A DNA stretch of 64,000 nucleotides from Weissella sagaensis (lineage in GTDB: Bacteria; Bacillota; Bacilli; Lactobacillales; Lactobacillaceae): NCBI RefSeq assembly GCF_005405285.1, contig NZ_BJDT01000005.1, forward strand, positions 1-64,000. The letters are read 5' to 3'. Below the pieces are notes generated by a model. It did no database searches, was not told the origin of the DNA, and saw only the letters and a program-made list of their open reading frames with translations. Positions 8,692-19,260 of the stretch are shown in pieces (positions within the stretch are counted from its first letter, which is position 1; each line of letters starts with the position of its first letter). The position numbers and the translations under genes are program-made.

Positions 8692-9997
8692 TTAATCAAA
8701 TCGTTTTGTTTTGACCCAAATATTACCGTTTCTACGAAATATTGCATCTAAACATACCGAAATAACAGCATGGACAGAAACAACGATGAACAACTGTGCA
8801 TATGTGAAATATGATGCTAACGACAACCATATTTGTCCGGTTGTCGCCTGACCAAATTGTGTCGACATAGCTAATGAATTTTGCAACATATACAAAACAA
8901 TCATCAAAATCCAGTTAATTAATAAAACTTGCATAATCAAAACATTGTTACTACCAAAACTAAACGGCATCATAATTGATGGATTAAACAGATTAGCAAC
9001 CATAAAGCCAACATTCGTTATGAAGATAAGATCTGATAAAATGATTGCAGTGTTAAATAACAGGAAAGTACAAGTAATATAAAAAGTTTTCAATTTAACA
9101 CGCCAGTTACTACGATTAAATAAATTTTTAAAGTTATGAATGACAACCTGATAGTTTCCTTTAGCCCAACGTAAACGTTGGAAATAATAGTCATGCAGGG
9201 TTTCAGGTTCTTGTTGAAATGCTTCAGAATTGTAAGCTAAAGCAATTAATTTACCACTTTGCATAATTTTGAAGGAAATGTCGGTATCTTCAGTCAATGC
9301 ACCATTGCGCCAACCCCCAATAGATTTGGCAAATTCACGGTTAATAATAAAATTAGTTCCTGGAATTCGCCAATCTTAAACATATGCCAGACAGCACAAT
9401 GTTGAATGCGATGTGTGACAACAATTTCTTGATTAATACACTTTGTTAAAAAATTTTGTTTTGCATTACGTGTTTTATTACGACCAAAAGCAGCCATATA
9501 TTCTTCTGGATTTTCAATCGTTTTTTTCACCAAAAAATAAAGGGCATTTTTCTCTGGCATTGCGTCAGCATCATAAACACCAATGTATTCTCCCTGAGCA
9601 ACTTTAAGCGCATCATTTAAAACACCCGCTTTGCCTCCTTCTCCTGTTCGTTCAATGACTTGTGCATTATGATGCATATATTCTGGTTTATTTAAAACTT
9701 TATGCATCTCTGTGGCTGTCTGATCATTACAATTATCGGCATATAACAAAATTTCAACTTTATCTGTTGGATAATTAAGTTTTAAAATAGCTTCTAGAGT
9801 TTGTGCAATAACAATTTCTTCATTGTGAGCTGGTATCACAATTGTTACTTTTGGATATACAGGCAGTGGTGTTATCTGTGCGATTTTAGTACTATTTTTT
9901 AGCCAAAAATGGGTTGCTCCACCTAAAGTGTTAAGGACATGGCGAGTGATAACCAAATTGAAATTAGCGTTATGATCATTACACTTTGAAAAAACAT
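8692..9997 (-). pseudogene. Processive family-2 glycosyltransferase (PssC/BcsA-like), two frameshifts
   Basis: The coding sequence is spread over three frames. Frame 1 starts at ATG 9997 and encodes a membrane segment (MFFQSVMIITLISIWLSLAM) until TAG at 9923-9925. Frame 2 continues LGGATHFWLKN and carries the GT2 core: IPAHNEE, ADNCNDQT, the DxD in VYDADAMPE. Frame 3, from about 9371, carries PGTNFIINREFAKSIGGWRN, LTEDTD, the QRLRW motif and four C-terminal membrane segments. Restoring one T in the run at 9925-9927 and one C near 9368-9371 (giving KIGRIPGTNF) rebuilds a protein of about 435 residues. The standalone open stretches are 9294-9956 and 8692-9297. If truly broken, no polymer is made; both lesions are single-base losses, so sequencing error remains possible. 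Confidence 0.85.
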
Positions 9998-10004
9998 TTC
10001 TTAC

Positions 10005-10160
10005 TTACCTACTATTTCTTTCTTGCTTATGAGCAATTTGTTTTAACATTGTTTTCTCAACACGAAAATAAATAATCCATTGAAAAACAAAAATCACTAA
10101 CAATAGCACAAAAAAAATAAACGTTATGATTAATAACAAATGTAAAAAGATATTAAGCAT
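10005..10160 (-). CDS. Small single-span membrane protein of the polysaccharide locus (51 aa)
   Basis: This frame encodes 51 residues: a long hydrophobic stretch (about residues 4-30, ILHLLLIITF-like, Leu/Ile/Phe-rich) followed by a short basic, polar tail ending KQERNSR. Its ATG overlaps the stop codon of the upstream gene (TAATG at 10158-10162), which indicates coupled translation, and it ends 7 bp before the glycosyltransferase ATG. Position suggests an accessory subunit of the synthase complex, comparable to the small membrane proteins of Pss or Bcs loci. That role is inference; no family is recognised. Confidence 0.65.
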   Translation of the reverse strand: MLNIFLHLLLIITFIFFVLLLVIFVFQWIIYFRVEKTMLKQIAHKQERNSR

Positions 10161-11050
10161 TATTGTTCAACCTCTTTTAAATACTCAACAACTAAATCTG
10201 TCTCCATCATGCGTTCAACATGTTTCATAGCCTTATCAAACGTCAAAAATTCAACCACATTAACAGCATCAACCTTAAGATGACCCCATTGAAATTGCGG
10301 TGTTATTTGTGAAGTATTTACCTCATTTAAGTAGTTCTTAGTGATTTGGTTACGCCTTACAAATGAATCATCTGTTGTTTCATAGGATACGATTAAAAAT
10401 GTTCCCTTCTCCAAGTAATATAATGATTCAGATGGTAACCGCTTATTTTTTAGTACCTTCGCAATTTGACTGAGTGTTTGTTGGTATTCTGTCTCATGAA
10501 ATTGACGGAATTGTTGACTATGTACCCAATTAATAGCTGTTACGTGCACCCATAAATTTTCATCTTACTGAATAAAATTAACAATCTTTTGATACATCTT
10601 TTCAGCATTATAGGCACCCTGCAATTTTGTAGCTTGATTATAATGTTGAATATACCGTTCTATCTGGTCTCGATTAACATTTTTGGAACTAAATGTTCCT
10701 AATAAACTTCTATTAAAAATCGTAATACCCGCTACCAACGGTAAAACTAAAATTAATAATAATTTTGATGGCAATGGTAGCAACATTTGTCCAAATACCA
10801 AAAAGCTACTACCTATTGTTGTTAGTAAAATAATGACCCATGTGGACAGAATACTTGATAATAAACTACCAATAAACAATCCCATAATAAATAAAACAAT
10901 TATTGGCATAATAATATTTGGATCATATGAATTAACAGCATATATAAAAATAATAAATGCTGAAGTTGTAATAAATAAACTTAGCAAAGCTAATCTTATT
11001 GTATGTCGTTGCGCCAAAATAACGTTCTCCATTCTTAAAATAATAAGCAT
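10160..11050 (-). pseudogene. Membrane protein with degenerate GGDEF-like domain (PssE/PelD-like), in-frame stop
   Basis: Two frames, 10565-11050 and 10160-10549, lie in the same phase and are separated only by TAA at 10565-10567 plus five sense codons (DENLW). Together they make one protein of about 296 residues: four hydrophobic spans in residues about 15-115, a linker (RDQIERYIQHYNQATKLQGA), then a domain whose layout (VTAINWVHSQQFRQFHETEY, then LEKGTFLIV where GGDEF would be) looks like a degenerate GGDEF fold. No exact RxxD site is seen. In Listeria, PssE is the c-di-GMP receptor of the polysaccharide synthase. Assignment by analogy only. The start is uncertain (ATG at 11050 or 11032); no strong ribosome binding site is seen. 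Confidence 0.6.
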
Positions 11051-11247
11051 CTATTGCTAGATGTTTAAATATAAATGATGATTTTAGTTAACCTGCTAAT
11101 TAAAATTTCTCCAGGGAAAATAAATTCCTAATATTTTAGCAAGTTTTAATAAAAGAAAACAATCAAATTAAATTAATTTATCTCATCTTTTTATAAAATA
11201 AAAGAAACAATAAACTTTATCATCAATAATCACTAAATTAACAACAC

Positions 11248-11283
11248 AAAAAAAGTTACTAGATTCTTAAAACCTAGTAACTT
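11248..11283 (-). terminator. Intrinsic terminator after dgkB
   Basis: A 10-bp stem (AAGTTACTAG at 11253-11262 with CTAGTAACTT at 11274-11283) runs into a T stretch on the minus strand. Bases 11051-11247 upstream are AT-rich with no gene seen; they should hold the promoter of the polysaccharide operon. Confidence 0.8.
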
Positions 11284-11301
11284 ATAATATTGTTTATCTT
11301 T

Positions 11302-12249
11302 TTAATCATTCAATTCAACGGGTGCATCAATCAGCATATCACTGGCAGCATCATCAATATTAGCGACAATTTTAATATGCTGTTTATGATTAATAAACGT
11401 AACTGGTGCATCCCCACCATATTCACCATCAAGATTAATCATAATTTTGTCGTTCTTTAATGACGATACTTCAACACGTTCAGACTTTGCATAAATTAAA
11501 TTAGGATTATTAATATGCTTTCCTTTTAAGACTTCAGTAATCAGATTCAAAATTTCTGCAAACTTAGTTGTCTTAACAATCAACAAGGTAAACTTACCAT
11601 CATCTAACTTAACATCGGGCACGATTTGTTCAAAGCCACCAACTGAATTAGTTAATGCCAAGAAAAACATGGCTGACTTACCTTTAAACTCACCATCGTC
11701 GTATTTAATATGCAAATCCATGGGTTTAATACTAGTCAACATTTCAGCCCCTTTTACAACATAAGCCAAGTAACCATACATTGACTTTAACTTAGAAGGA
11801 ACCGAATACGTTAATTCTGATAAAGAACCACCTGCAGCAATATTAATAAAATACGAATCATTTGACTGACCAATATCCATTTTAGCAGCCCGCCCCTTTA
11901 AAATTACACGAGCTGCAGCTAACGGATCTTCACGTGGTATGCGCAATGCACGCGCATAATCATTAGTTGTCCCAGCTGGAATGATAGCCATCATTGGTCG
12001 GTGTTCCAACGGTGCAATACCATTAACGACTTCGTTTATTGTACCGTCACCACCTGCAGCAATAATTAGATCAAACCCTGCCTTCGCTGCACGAGTTGCC
12101 TCATTCATTGCTGAATTTTCTTCAGGGGTTGTTGCAAACGCACTCGTTTCATAGCCAGCTTGTTCATAAACATCTAAAATATCAACTAAATCTCGACGAA
12201 TCGCCTCACGACCAGACGTTGGATTATAGATAATTCGAGCTCGTTTCAT
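11302..12249 (-). CDS. dgkB: Diacylglycerol kinase (lipid kinase, DgkB type)
   Basis: A 315-residue soluble lipid kinase that phosphorylates diacylglycerol to phosphatidic acid, recycling lipid left over from lipoteichoic acid synthesis. The N-terminal NPTSGRE (residues 9-15), the nucleotide loop AAGGDGTINEVVNG (about 63-76) and PAGTTNDYARAL (about 91-102) are typical of the DAGK catalytic family. The C-terminal beta-sandwich ends in an acidic tail. An AGGAG box lies 10 nt before ATG. It sits downstream of gatCAB, with a hairpin between, and ends at its own terminator. Confidence 0.93.
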   Translation of the reverse strand: MKRARIIYNPTSGREAIRRDLVDILDVYEQAGYETSAFATTPEENSAMNEATRAAKAGFDLIIAAGGDGTINEVVNGIAPLEHRPMMAIIPAGTTNDYARALRIPREDPLAAARVILKGRAAKMDIGQSNDSYFINIAAGGSLSELTYSVPSKLKSMYGYLAYVVKGAEMLTSIKPMDLHIKYDDGEFKGKSAMFFLALTNSVGGFEQIVPDVKLDDGKFTLLIVKTTKFAEILNLITEVLKGKHINNPNLIYAKSERVEVSSLKNDKIMINLDGEYGGDAPVTFINHKQHIKIVANIDDAASDMLIDAPVELND

Positions 12250-12281
12250 TACATTATTACTCCTATTGTTAGTATATGTAT

Positions 12282-12306
12282 GAAATCAGACAAACTGTCT
12301 GATTTC
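12282..12306. terminator. Perfect hairpin between gatB and dgkB
   Basis: GAAATCAGACA (12282-12292) pairs with TGTCTGATTTC (12296-12306) over a 3-nt loop. No T-run follows on either strand, so it may be a weak or partial terminator or an mRNA processing/stability hairpin inside the gat-dgkB transcript. Confidence 0.5.
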
Positions 12307-12349
12307 TTAGTGTCAACATCATCAAACGATGTACAACATTATTTTTAGT

Positions 12350-13795
12350 TTATTCTGGCTTACGTGCTTGTAATCCAGCCATCAGTAACTTATTGACAAC
12401 TGCTGGATTAGCACTACCTTTAGTTTGTTTCATAATTTGACCCACTAAGAATCCAACCGCACGATCTTTTCCATTATGGAAATCAATAATTGATTGTTCA
12501 TTATTATCCAAAATGTCATCAATCAGCGGTGTCAAAATTGCCGGATCAGATAATTGTTTCAAGCCATTCTTTTCAACAAACTCAATTGGGTCTTCACCCT
12601 TAGTGATAGCTTTGAAAACCTTCTTGGCCATCTTAGTTGAAATCGTACCATCATCAATTAGCTTAATCATATCGGCTAAGTGAGCTGGTGTTAATGGGGT
12701 TTCTTCCAAATCAGCTTGTTGCTCATTCAAAAAGGCATTAACATCACCCATCAAATAATTAGCCGCACGTTTTGGATCAGCACCTTGTGCAACTGTTGCA
12801 TCAAAGAAATTTGACATTGCCAATGTTTGCGTCAATACTTCTGAATCATAGACCTCTAAGCCAAGTTCATCAACATAACGTGCTTTACGAACACTAGCTG
12901 TTTCTGGCAACTTAGCTTGCACTTCTTCAACCCACTCATCGCTGATATGCACTGGTGTCAAATCAGGCTCTGGGAAGTAACGGTAATCATCTGCCGTTTC
13001 TTTAACACGCATCAAAACAGTTTCACCAGTTGCTTCATCAAAACGACGAGTCTGTTGTTGAATTGTACCCCCTGACATATAAATCTTAGCATGGCGGTTC
13101 TCTTCAAATGCCAAAGCTTTACGTACATAGTTAAATGAATTCAAGTTTTTCAACTCAACCTTTGTACCGTATTCTTTAGCCCCAACGGGACGAATTGAAA
13201 TGTTTGCATCAACACGCATTGAACCTTCTTGCATCTTAACATCAGAAATACCCGTAAACTGGATAGCTTGACGTAATGCTTCTAGGTAAGCATATGCTTC
13301 ATCAGGTGATGAAATATCAGGAGCACCAACAATTTCAATTAAAGGCGTTCCTTGACGATTCAAATCAACATAAGAATAACCATCTGTTCCGTGGGTATTC
13401 TTACCCGCATCTTCTTCGACGTGTAATTCAGTAATCCCTACGCGCTTCTTTTGACCTTCAAATTCAATCTCCAACCAACCATTACGGCCAATAGGTTCTT
13501 GTTGTTGTGTAATTTGATATGCCTTAGGATTATCTGGATAGAAATAATTCTTACGATCCCAATGCAAATCACGAGTAATATCGGCATTCAAAGCCAAAGA
13601 AGCCATCATACCGAATTCCAAAGCACCTTTATTTGCTTGTGGCAAAACCCCTGGATAACCCCAATCAATAACGTTTGTATTGGCGTTGGGTTGTGCACCA
13701 TATTGTACTGGAGAAGGTGACATTGCCTTAGAATTTGTTTTTAACTCAACGTGGACTTCTAAACCAATTGTCGTTTCAAAATTTGGAACTGCCAT
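12350..13795 (-). CDS. gatB: Asp-tRNA(Asn)/Glu-tRNA(Gln) amidotransferase subunit B
   Basis: A 481-residue subunit that binds the misacylated tRNA and activates it with ATP for transamidation to Gln-tRNA(Gln) or Asn-tRNA(Asn). The N-terminal [11 protein letters not shown] (residues 9-19), [13 protein letters not shown] and the C-terminal YqeY-like tail ([19 protein letters not shown]) are typical. The ATG overlaps the gatA stop (TAATG) and GGAGG lies upstream, so the three gat genes form one coupled operon. Confidence 0.97.
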   Translation of the reverse strand: MAVPNFETTIGLEVHVELKTNSKAMSPSPVQYGAQPNANTNVIDWGYPGVLPQANKGALEFGMMASLALNADITRDLHWDRKNYFYPDNPKAYQITQQQEPIGRNGWLEIEFEGQKKRVGITELHVEEDAGKNTHGTDGYSYVDLNRQGTPLIEIVGAPDISSPDEAYAYLEALRQAIQFTGISDVKMQEGSMRVDANISIRPVGAKEYGTKVELKNLNSFNYVRKALAFEENRHAKIYMSGGTIQQQTRRFDEATGETVLMRVKETADDYRYFPEPDLTPVHISDEWVEEVQAKLPETASVRKARYVDELGLEVYDSEVLTQTLAMSNFFDATVAQGADPKRAANYLMGDVNAFLNEQQADLEETPLTPAHLADMIKLIDDGTISTKMAKKVFKAITKGEDPIEFVEKNGLKQLSDPAILTPLIDDILDNNEQSIIDFHNGKDRAVGFLVGQIMKQTKGSANPAVVNKLLMAGLQARKPE

Positions 13796-15252
13796 TAATC
13801 CTTACCTCCTGGTACTTTTTCAAACAAACGCGTTGCTTGCTCATACGCATACGCTGCGCGATAAATGGTTTCTTCTTGATAACGATTAGCAATCAATTGC
13901 ATACCAACAGGTAAACCATCAACAAAGCCGGCCGGTACTGACATACCTGGTAACCCAGCCATGTTAACTGGAATTGTCAAAACGTCATTCATATATGTGA
14001 CTTCAGGATCATCTTGGTTAGCACCAAAGTCATAGGCGACATTTGGTGTTGTTGGTGCAACAATCAAATCATAATCGGCAAATACCTTTTGGAAGTCATC
14101 ATTCATCAACGTACGTACTTGCGCAGCCTTTTTAAAGAAAGCATCATATGAACCGGCTGATAATGAGTATGTTCCAAGCATGATACGACGCTTAACCTCA
14201 TCTCCAAAGCCTTGTGTACGTGTTTGAACGTACAAATCTTCTAAATTCTTAACATTTTCTGGACGGAATCCATAACGAATACCATCGAAACGTTGCAAGT
14301 TTGAAGATGCCTCAGCAGAAGCGATGATGTAATAAGCAGCAACCCCATACTTTGTGTGTGGTAATGAAACTTCATCAACCGTTGCACCTAATTCACGTAA
14401 CTTTTCAATACCTGCACGAACGGTTGCTTTGATTTGATCATCAATCCCATCAGCAAAATATTCCGTTGGTACGGCAATTTTCAAGCCTTTAATATCACCA
14501 TCTAAATGTGCTGTAAAATCAGGTACGGGTTGGTCTGATGACGTTTGATCATTAACGTCAGTACCCGAGATCGTACGCAAGACGCTAGCATTGTCTTTAA
14601 CATTACGCGTAAATACGCCCACTTGGTCAAGTGAAGATGCAAAGGCAATTACACCAAAACGTGAAACACGGCCATAAGTTGGCTTCATACCCACAATACC
14701 ATTAAAAGCAGCTGGTTGACGGATTGAACCACCCGTATCAGTTCCCAACGCAAATGGTACTTGCCCAGCAGCAACTGCGACAGCAGAACCACCAGAAGAA
14801 CCACCAGGTACCTTTGTTTGATCCCAAGCATTCTTAGTCTGCTTATAATATGACGTTTCAGTTGTTGAGCCCATGGCAAATTCATCCATATTCAACTTAC
14901 CAACCCCGATTGCACCTTGTTGGCGTAAACGCGATACAACAGTGGCATCATAAATAGGCTTGAAGTCTTGCAAAATCTTTGATGCAGCAGTTGTGGTAAC
15001 ATCCTTAGTAATTAAATTATCTTTAATACCATATGGAATTCCAGATAAAATATTATCCGGATCAATACCTGCTTCATCAATTGCAGCTGCTTCGGCCAAA
15101 GCCTTATCTGTCATTGTTGTTAGAAATGCATCATAAGTGGCATCAGTCTGTTCGATGTTTGCTAAAGTTTCTTTTACCAAATCAACAGCTGTTATCTCTT
15201 TGTTGACAAGCTTTTCATGCAACTTTTGAATATCTGTATGCAAAAAATCCAT
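13795..15252 (-). CDS. gatA: Glu-tRNA(Gln) amidotransferase subunit A (glutaminase)
   Basis: A 485-residue amidase-signature enzyme that frees ammonia from glutamine and passes it to GatB. The Lys-Ser-Ser triad is visible: GIPYGIKDN (Lys), [12 protein letters not shown] (cis-Ser and Ser) and [13 protein letters not shown]. Length is normal. The start codon overlaps the gatC stop (TAATG) and the stop overlaps gatB, so stoichiometric synthesis of the complex is likely. Confidence 0.97.
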   Translation of the reverse strand: MDFLHTDIQKLHEKLVNKEITAVDLVKETLANIEQTDATYDAFLTTMTDKALAEAAAIDEAGIDPDNILSGIPYGIKDNLITKDVTTTAASKILQDFKPIYDATVVSRLRQQGAIGVGKLNMDEFAMGSTTETSYYKQTKNAWDQTKVPGGSSGGSAVAVAAGQVPFALGTDTGGSIRQPAAFNGIVGMKPTYGRVSRFGVIAFASSLDQVGVFTRNVKDNASVLRTISGTDVNDQTSSDQPVPDFTAHLDGDIKGLKIAVPTEYFADGIDDQIKATVRAGIEKLRELGATVDEVSLPHTKYGVAAYYIIASAEASSNLQRFDGIRYGFRPENVKNLEDLYVQTRTQGFGDEVKRRIMLGTYSLSAGSYDAFFKKAAQVRTLMNDDFQKVFADYDLIVAPTTPNVAYDFGANQDDPEVTYMNDVLTIPVNMAGLPGMSVPAGFVDGLPVGMQLIANRYQEETIYRAAYAYEQATRLFEKVPGGKD

Positions 15253-15563
15253 TAATCTTTAGCTCCCCCATCAAGAATTGCAGGCACCTTAATTAAGGTG
15301 TCTTGGTGTTCTGGTGCATTATGCAACAATTCTTGCGATTGGTGGGCATTATTAGCCACATCATCTCGTAAGACTGTATGCATTTCCGTAACTGAATACG
15401 TTGGCTTAACATTTTCTGTATCTACCTCAGCTAACGTTGTAACCACATCAAAAATTTTACCTAGATGATCTGTAAACATATCAGCTGCTGTATCCGTTAA
15501 AGCTAACTTTGCTAAGTTAGCTACATGTTCAACTTCTTCACGCGTAATTTGCTCGTTTGCCAT
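15252..15563 (-). CDS. gatC: Glu-tRNA(Gln) amidotransferase subunit C
   Basis: A small subunit (103 residues) that wraps and stabilises GatA-Gat[18 protein letters not shown] near the N-terminus and the C-terminal [16 protein letters not shown] are the family signatures. I start it at the ATG at 15563 ([10 protein letters not shown]), preceded by AAAGGAATT, not at the ATG five codons upstream. It is first in gatCAB; the 265 bp upstream (15564-15828) show no gene and should contain the operon promoter. Confidence 0.95.
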   Translation of the reverse strand: MANEQITREEVEHVANLAKLALTDTAADMFTDHLGKIFDVVTTLAEVDTENVKPTYSVTEMHTVLRDDVANNAHQSQELLHNAPEHQDTLIKVPAILDGGAKD

Positions 15564-15828
15564 GTTAATTCCTTTCATGCTTTGCTATAGCTATTTTACA
15601 AAAGATTTTACATTTAGTATATGTCATCTGGCAAATTTGCTAGATTATCATAGATAACGTGTCACTTACCGTTTAATTCTCACCCTAGTAAATGAAGCAC
15701 GCATTCTTAATAAACGTTTTAATCAATATAATATACTTATTTTACACGTTTTTTTAGCTTGAAAGTAGTATTTTAAATATAAAAAACCACATGTTCAAAG
15801 CGCTATTAATAGTCCATTTTTTAGATAC

Positions 15829-16647
15829 TTAAATAATTTTAGCTAAATACTTAGCCAATCCATCTTCATCATTAGTATATTCAGTCACATCATTGGCAAT
15901 CGCTTTTAACTGTGAATTACCATTTTTCATGACAACACCGTGCGTGGCATAGTCGATCATTTCATAATCATTCATCTCATCTCCAAAAGCATATACATCA
16001 GCCTTATCAATGTTAAAAGCCCGTTGTAAAATCTGTAACCCAGTATCTTTAGCCACCCCAGCAGGGGCAATTTCTAGGACTGGTGAACTCGCACCCCATG
16101 TCTTAACCATTACCCGATCAGCACCATATCGATTTGTCACATATTCTTGGATCACGTTTTGATGCGTTTCATTTTGGGCCTCAATCAAAATTGAATTAAT
16201 ATTCTTTTTTAAATTTAATCGATTCAACATCTGTGTTGTTGCTTCATTTTGTGGAAAGAAAAAGGCCTCAGCTGAATTTTTGGGCGCAATTACGCTGTTT
16301 GTCCAAACTTCAGAACGATTTTCAGCAACAATCGATTTAATCGCCAAATCAGTTGCGTTTTCAATCAAATCAAACGCAATTTCACGATCTACTTTATAAG
16401 AATAAGCATGCTCCCAAGGCGTATTAGGAATTTCACCAAGTGCCCCATTAAAATTAACCATTGGTGATATAAGCCCCAACTGATGATAAATATCCATTGA
16501 CAAACGCACAGGCCGCCCCGTTATAATGGCAACCACATGGCCCGCCTGCTGCGCCTTTTTAATCATTTGTTGCGTCATTAATGATACCTGTCCAGCGTCA
16601 TTTAATGTTGTACTATCTAAATCAATCCCAATTAATTTTCGTCCCAT
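15829..16647 (-). CDS. Cof-type HAD-IIB family phosphatase
   Basis: A 272-residue haloacid-dehalogenase-type hydrolase. Motif I is GIDLDSTTL (the nucleophile is Asp at residue 9), motif II IITGRPV, motif III a Lys in the AKDTGLQIL segment, and motif IV FGDEMNDYEMI near the C-terminus. The large cap between motifs II and III is the IIB type. Such enzymes remove phosphate from sugar phosphates or flavin precursors; the true substrate cannot be read from sequence. AGGAAAAGATAA precedes the ATG. It follows pepX by 13 bp and may be co-transcribed with it. Confidence 0.88.
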   Translation of the reverse strand: MGRKLIGIDLDSTTLNDAGQVSLMTQQMIKKAQQAGHVVAIITGRPVRLSMDIYHQLGLISPMVNFNGALGEIPNTPWEHAYSYKVDREIAFDLIENATDLAIKSIVAENRSEVWTNSVIAPKNSAEAFFFPQNEATTQMLNRLNLKKNINSILIEAQNETHQNVIQEYVTNRYGADRVMVKTWGASSPVLEIAPAGVAKDTGLQILQRAFNIDKADVYAFGDEMNDYEMIDYATHGVVMKNGNSQLKAIANDVTEYTNDEDGLAKYLAKII

Positions 16648-16660
16648 TTATCTTTTCCTA

Positions 16661-19039
16661 TTAATCTTTTGCATCTGCTAATGTCACAATTGGCACTAAT
16701 AACTGACTGTGCTTTGTATCAATTGTATAAGTAATATTTTGATTGCCACGCACTGTCATTTCAAAATCAGTCCCGTAAATAACAACACCTAATTGATGGC
16801 CTGCTGTTAACTGATATAACGTTGGTTGCAAAGTTAAGGTTAAATCAACATATTCCTGTGGTCTTAAATCATTGACCCGCCATGAGTTTTCACGATTTTG
16901 CATATTTATATGACCAATCGTTATCATTTTAAATGGCGTTGCTTGTGCTAATTCAAATTCAACTAATGACGTTGGTTGCCAATTCTTGCCACGATCAATT
17001 TGTTCCCCTTGGGGCACAGGTTTATTCGTTAAGCGTCGTTCTATCCCATAATCAACTAACATTGCACTGACCAAGCCAACATTTGCAGATGATTTCATGC
17101 GCAATTGCAAAGATACCTCACCATCAATTAACAAATCTTGCGCCTGTTTAGGTTGTAAAAACATAATGCGTGCATGGTCCAAATCATGCTTTTCACGATT
17201 CATCATTAACGAGCGCCAAGTTTGATAGTCTTTACTGTAAGTAGCATAAGCTTGCTTCGTTTGCTGATCTGTATAACTAACTGGTGTTTGCACATTAGCT
17301 AATGAAATAGCTGTTGGTGTTGTTTGCCCCCAACTAGCCTTTGTCTGCCACGTATCTGGCTGTTGATTATTTTGCCATGTTATATCTGGTAATTGTGTTT
17401 GGGCCTGATTATTAACATCATATAATTTATAGCTTAGCCATAAATTCATTTGATCACTAAAATCTAATGACCGATTGTTATTAATATAAATATGCTGACC
17501 TTGATGTAAATATAACTTTTTGACAATATTCAACTCTTGTAATTTTTGGTATAAACGAAAGACCTGACGTGGCTTCACGTTCCAATCATTTAATCCCTGT
17601 ACCATAATTACATCAGCCTTGACGTTGGGAACATTTTTTAAATAATTACGTGCATCCCAATAGGCATTATAATTACCACCTACTCGATCCATCTCTTGAG
17701 CAGTTTGCACTTGTTTTTGATGCCATTGCGCTTTAGTCCGATGCCAGTCACCTGCATCCTGCATTCTTGAATATACTAATTCTGCCAAAACATCCATATC
17801 CTCACCAGGAAAACCACCTGGTGCAATCGTTAAACCATTGTCACGATAATATTGATACCAGTCAGAAATTGCTGCTTCAGAAATAACTGTTTCTAGACCA
17901 GCAACGCCTGTTGTCGCTACCGCTGTTGCTAACGTCCCCAAATAGGATTTACCAGTCATAGCAACTTTACCATTCGACCATACCGCTTTAATTGTTATAC
18001 CGCTTGTTTTGTCAGTAAATGCACGCCGATTACCTGCCAACCATTCAACAACCGCCTGCATACTAGCTACTTGTTCTGGTGAACCAGTATCTTGCATACC
18101 ATCCGAATCACGCGTCCCCACCCCAGACGAGTACACAACTGCAAAACCACGCGATAAGAAATAGTTATTTAAATCAACATGTGCCGTTGGATAAAATGTT
18201 TTGGTGGCTACCGATGTTTCGCCATTTTTTTCATGACTTGTCAACACGTTAGTTGGTGCTGCTTGATAGGCAATTTCGTCATACGTAACATGGTTTGGTC
18301 GCTTTCTTTCTAGTGGTACATTAACCTTATGCATTTTTTGATCACTAATAGCATCATTTGTTCCTTGATAATATGGAGATGCTGTAAACAATACAGGCAC
18401 TAACTGGTTCGTTGTTGGTCGAATAATATCAACACGGACCAAATCTTTTATACCATCATCATCCGTATCTAAATCAGTTTCAACGTAAACAACTTCCTTT
18501 TTTAATGACTTTGTATCAAAAGTCACCATTGCTTTACCATTAAAAAATAGTGATTCGTTAGTGGTTTTAAAGTAGCCATGACTCGCCAAAAAATCAATAA
18601 ACTGAAGCCCATTTTTAGTATGGGTCGTTAATAAGTCATACCATGCTGATAACAAATCATTAGTTGACCAAACTCCCGGTATATTAGCCAACGGCAATCC
18701 CAGTGCCTGAACGCCTTTCATTGGTTCTGCTAATGTGTAGTCAACATTTTCTGTAAATTGTAATAACTGTAGTGCAACACTATCAAATTCTTGCATTGTC
18801 AATGTTGTACAAGTGGTCAAAAAATCAGCTAAGTTTTGATTTTCATTAACCATATAATCAGAAAATTCAGTTGTTACAGCCGTTATTGTCGCTGCTTGCT
18901 TCATTAATGCTGCAAATAATGTTATTGGTCCCTGTTGAGCAGCTAATTTAATTGGTGCATCATAAAAACCAATCGCCGTTAACTCTGTTATTTTTTGTTC
19001 AAAAGTTGTCTCAATAATCCCAAATTGATTTATCTTCAT
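16661..19039 (-). CDS. pepX: Xaa-Pro dipeptidyl-peptidase
   Basis: A 792-residue cytoplasmic S15-family serine peptidase that cuts X-Pro dipeptides from peptide N-termini, a key step in using proline-rich milk or plant peptides in lactic acid bacteria. The nucleophile is in GKSYLGTLA and the catalytic His is probably in LHQGQHIY. The N-terminal helical domain, alpha/beta-hydrolase core and C-terminal beta-sandwich (jelly roll) are in the usual order. Length is normal. GGAGATGATCAC precedes the ATG. Confidence 0.96.
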   Translation of the reverse strand: MKINQFGIIETTFEQKITELTAIGFYDAPIKLAAQQGPITLFAALMKQAATITAVTTEFSDYMVNENQNLADFLTTCTTLTMQEFDSVALQLLQFTENVDYTLAEPMKGVQALGLPLANIPGVWSTNDLLSAWYDLLTTHTKNGLQFIDFLASHGYFKTTNESLFFNGKAMVTFDTKSLKKEVVYVETDLDTDDDGIKDLVRVDIIRPTTNQLVPVLFTASPYYQGTNDAISDQKMHKVNVPLERKRPNHVTYDEIAYQAAPTNVLTSHEKNGETSVATKTFYPTAHVDLNNYFLSRGFAVVYSSGVGTRDSDGMQDTGSPEQVASMQAVVEWLAGNRRAFTDKTSGITIKAVWSNGKVAMTGKSYLGTLATAVATTGVAGLETVISEAAISDWYQYYRDNGLTIAPGGFPGEDMDVLAELVYSRMQDAGDWHRTKAQWHQKQVQTAQEMDRVGGNYNAYWDARNYLKNVPNVKADVIMVQGLNDWNVKPRQVFRLYQKLQELNIVKKLYLHQGQHIYINNNRSLDFSDQMNLWLSYKLYDVNNQAQTQLPDITWQNNQQPDTWQTKASWGQTTPTAISLANVQTPVSYTDQQTKQAYATYSKDYQTWRSLMMNREKHDLDHARIMFLQPKQAQDLLIDGEVSLQLRMKSSANVGLVSAMLVDYGIERRLTNKPVPQGEQIDRGKNWQPTSLVEFELAQATPFKMITIGHINMQNRENSWRVNDLRPQEYVDLTLTLQPTLYQLTAGHQLGVVIYGTDFEMTVRGNQNITYTIDTKHSQLLVPIVTLADAKD

Positions 19040-19170
19040 GTGATCATCTCCATTTCAATGTTTATATTATAACAAACATTAAAACAGAATGAGAACCAGC
19101 TCAACCTCAAACAATATCGTTTAAACGATACCCCAAATAATTCAATCAAAAAATATGGCCCATATAAAAA

Positions 19171-19215
19171 AAGGTGTGTCAATCTACCCTTTAATATAGT
19201 AGATTGACACACCTT
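19171..19215 (-). terminator. Intrinsic terminator after the PadR / DUF1700 / DUF4097 operon
   Basis: A 17-bp stem joins AAGGTGTGTCAATCTAC (19171-19187) to its complement at 19199-19215. On the minus strand it is followed by a seven-T run. It separates the envelope-response operon from pepX. Confidence 0.85.
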
Positions 19216-19260
19216 AAACTTATTTCAAAAAATAAATTCTTAATGTAACATAGCAAAATT

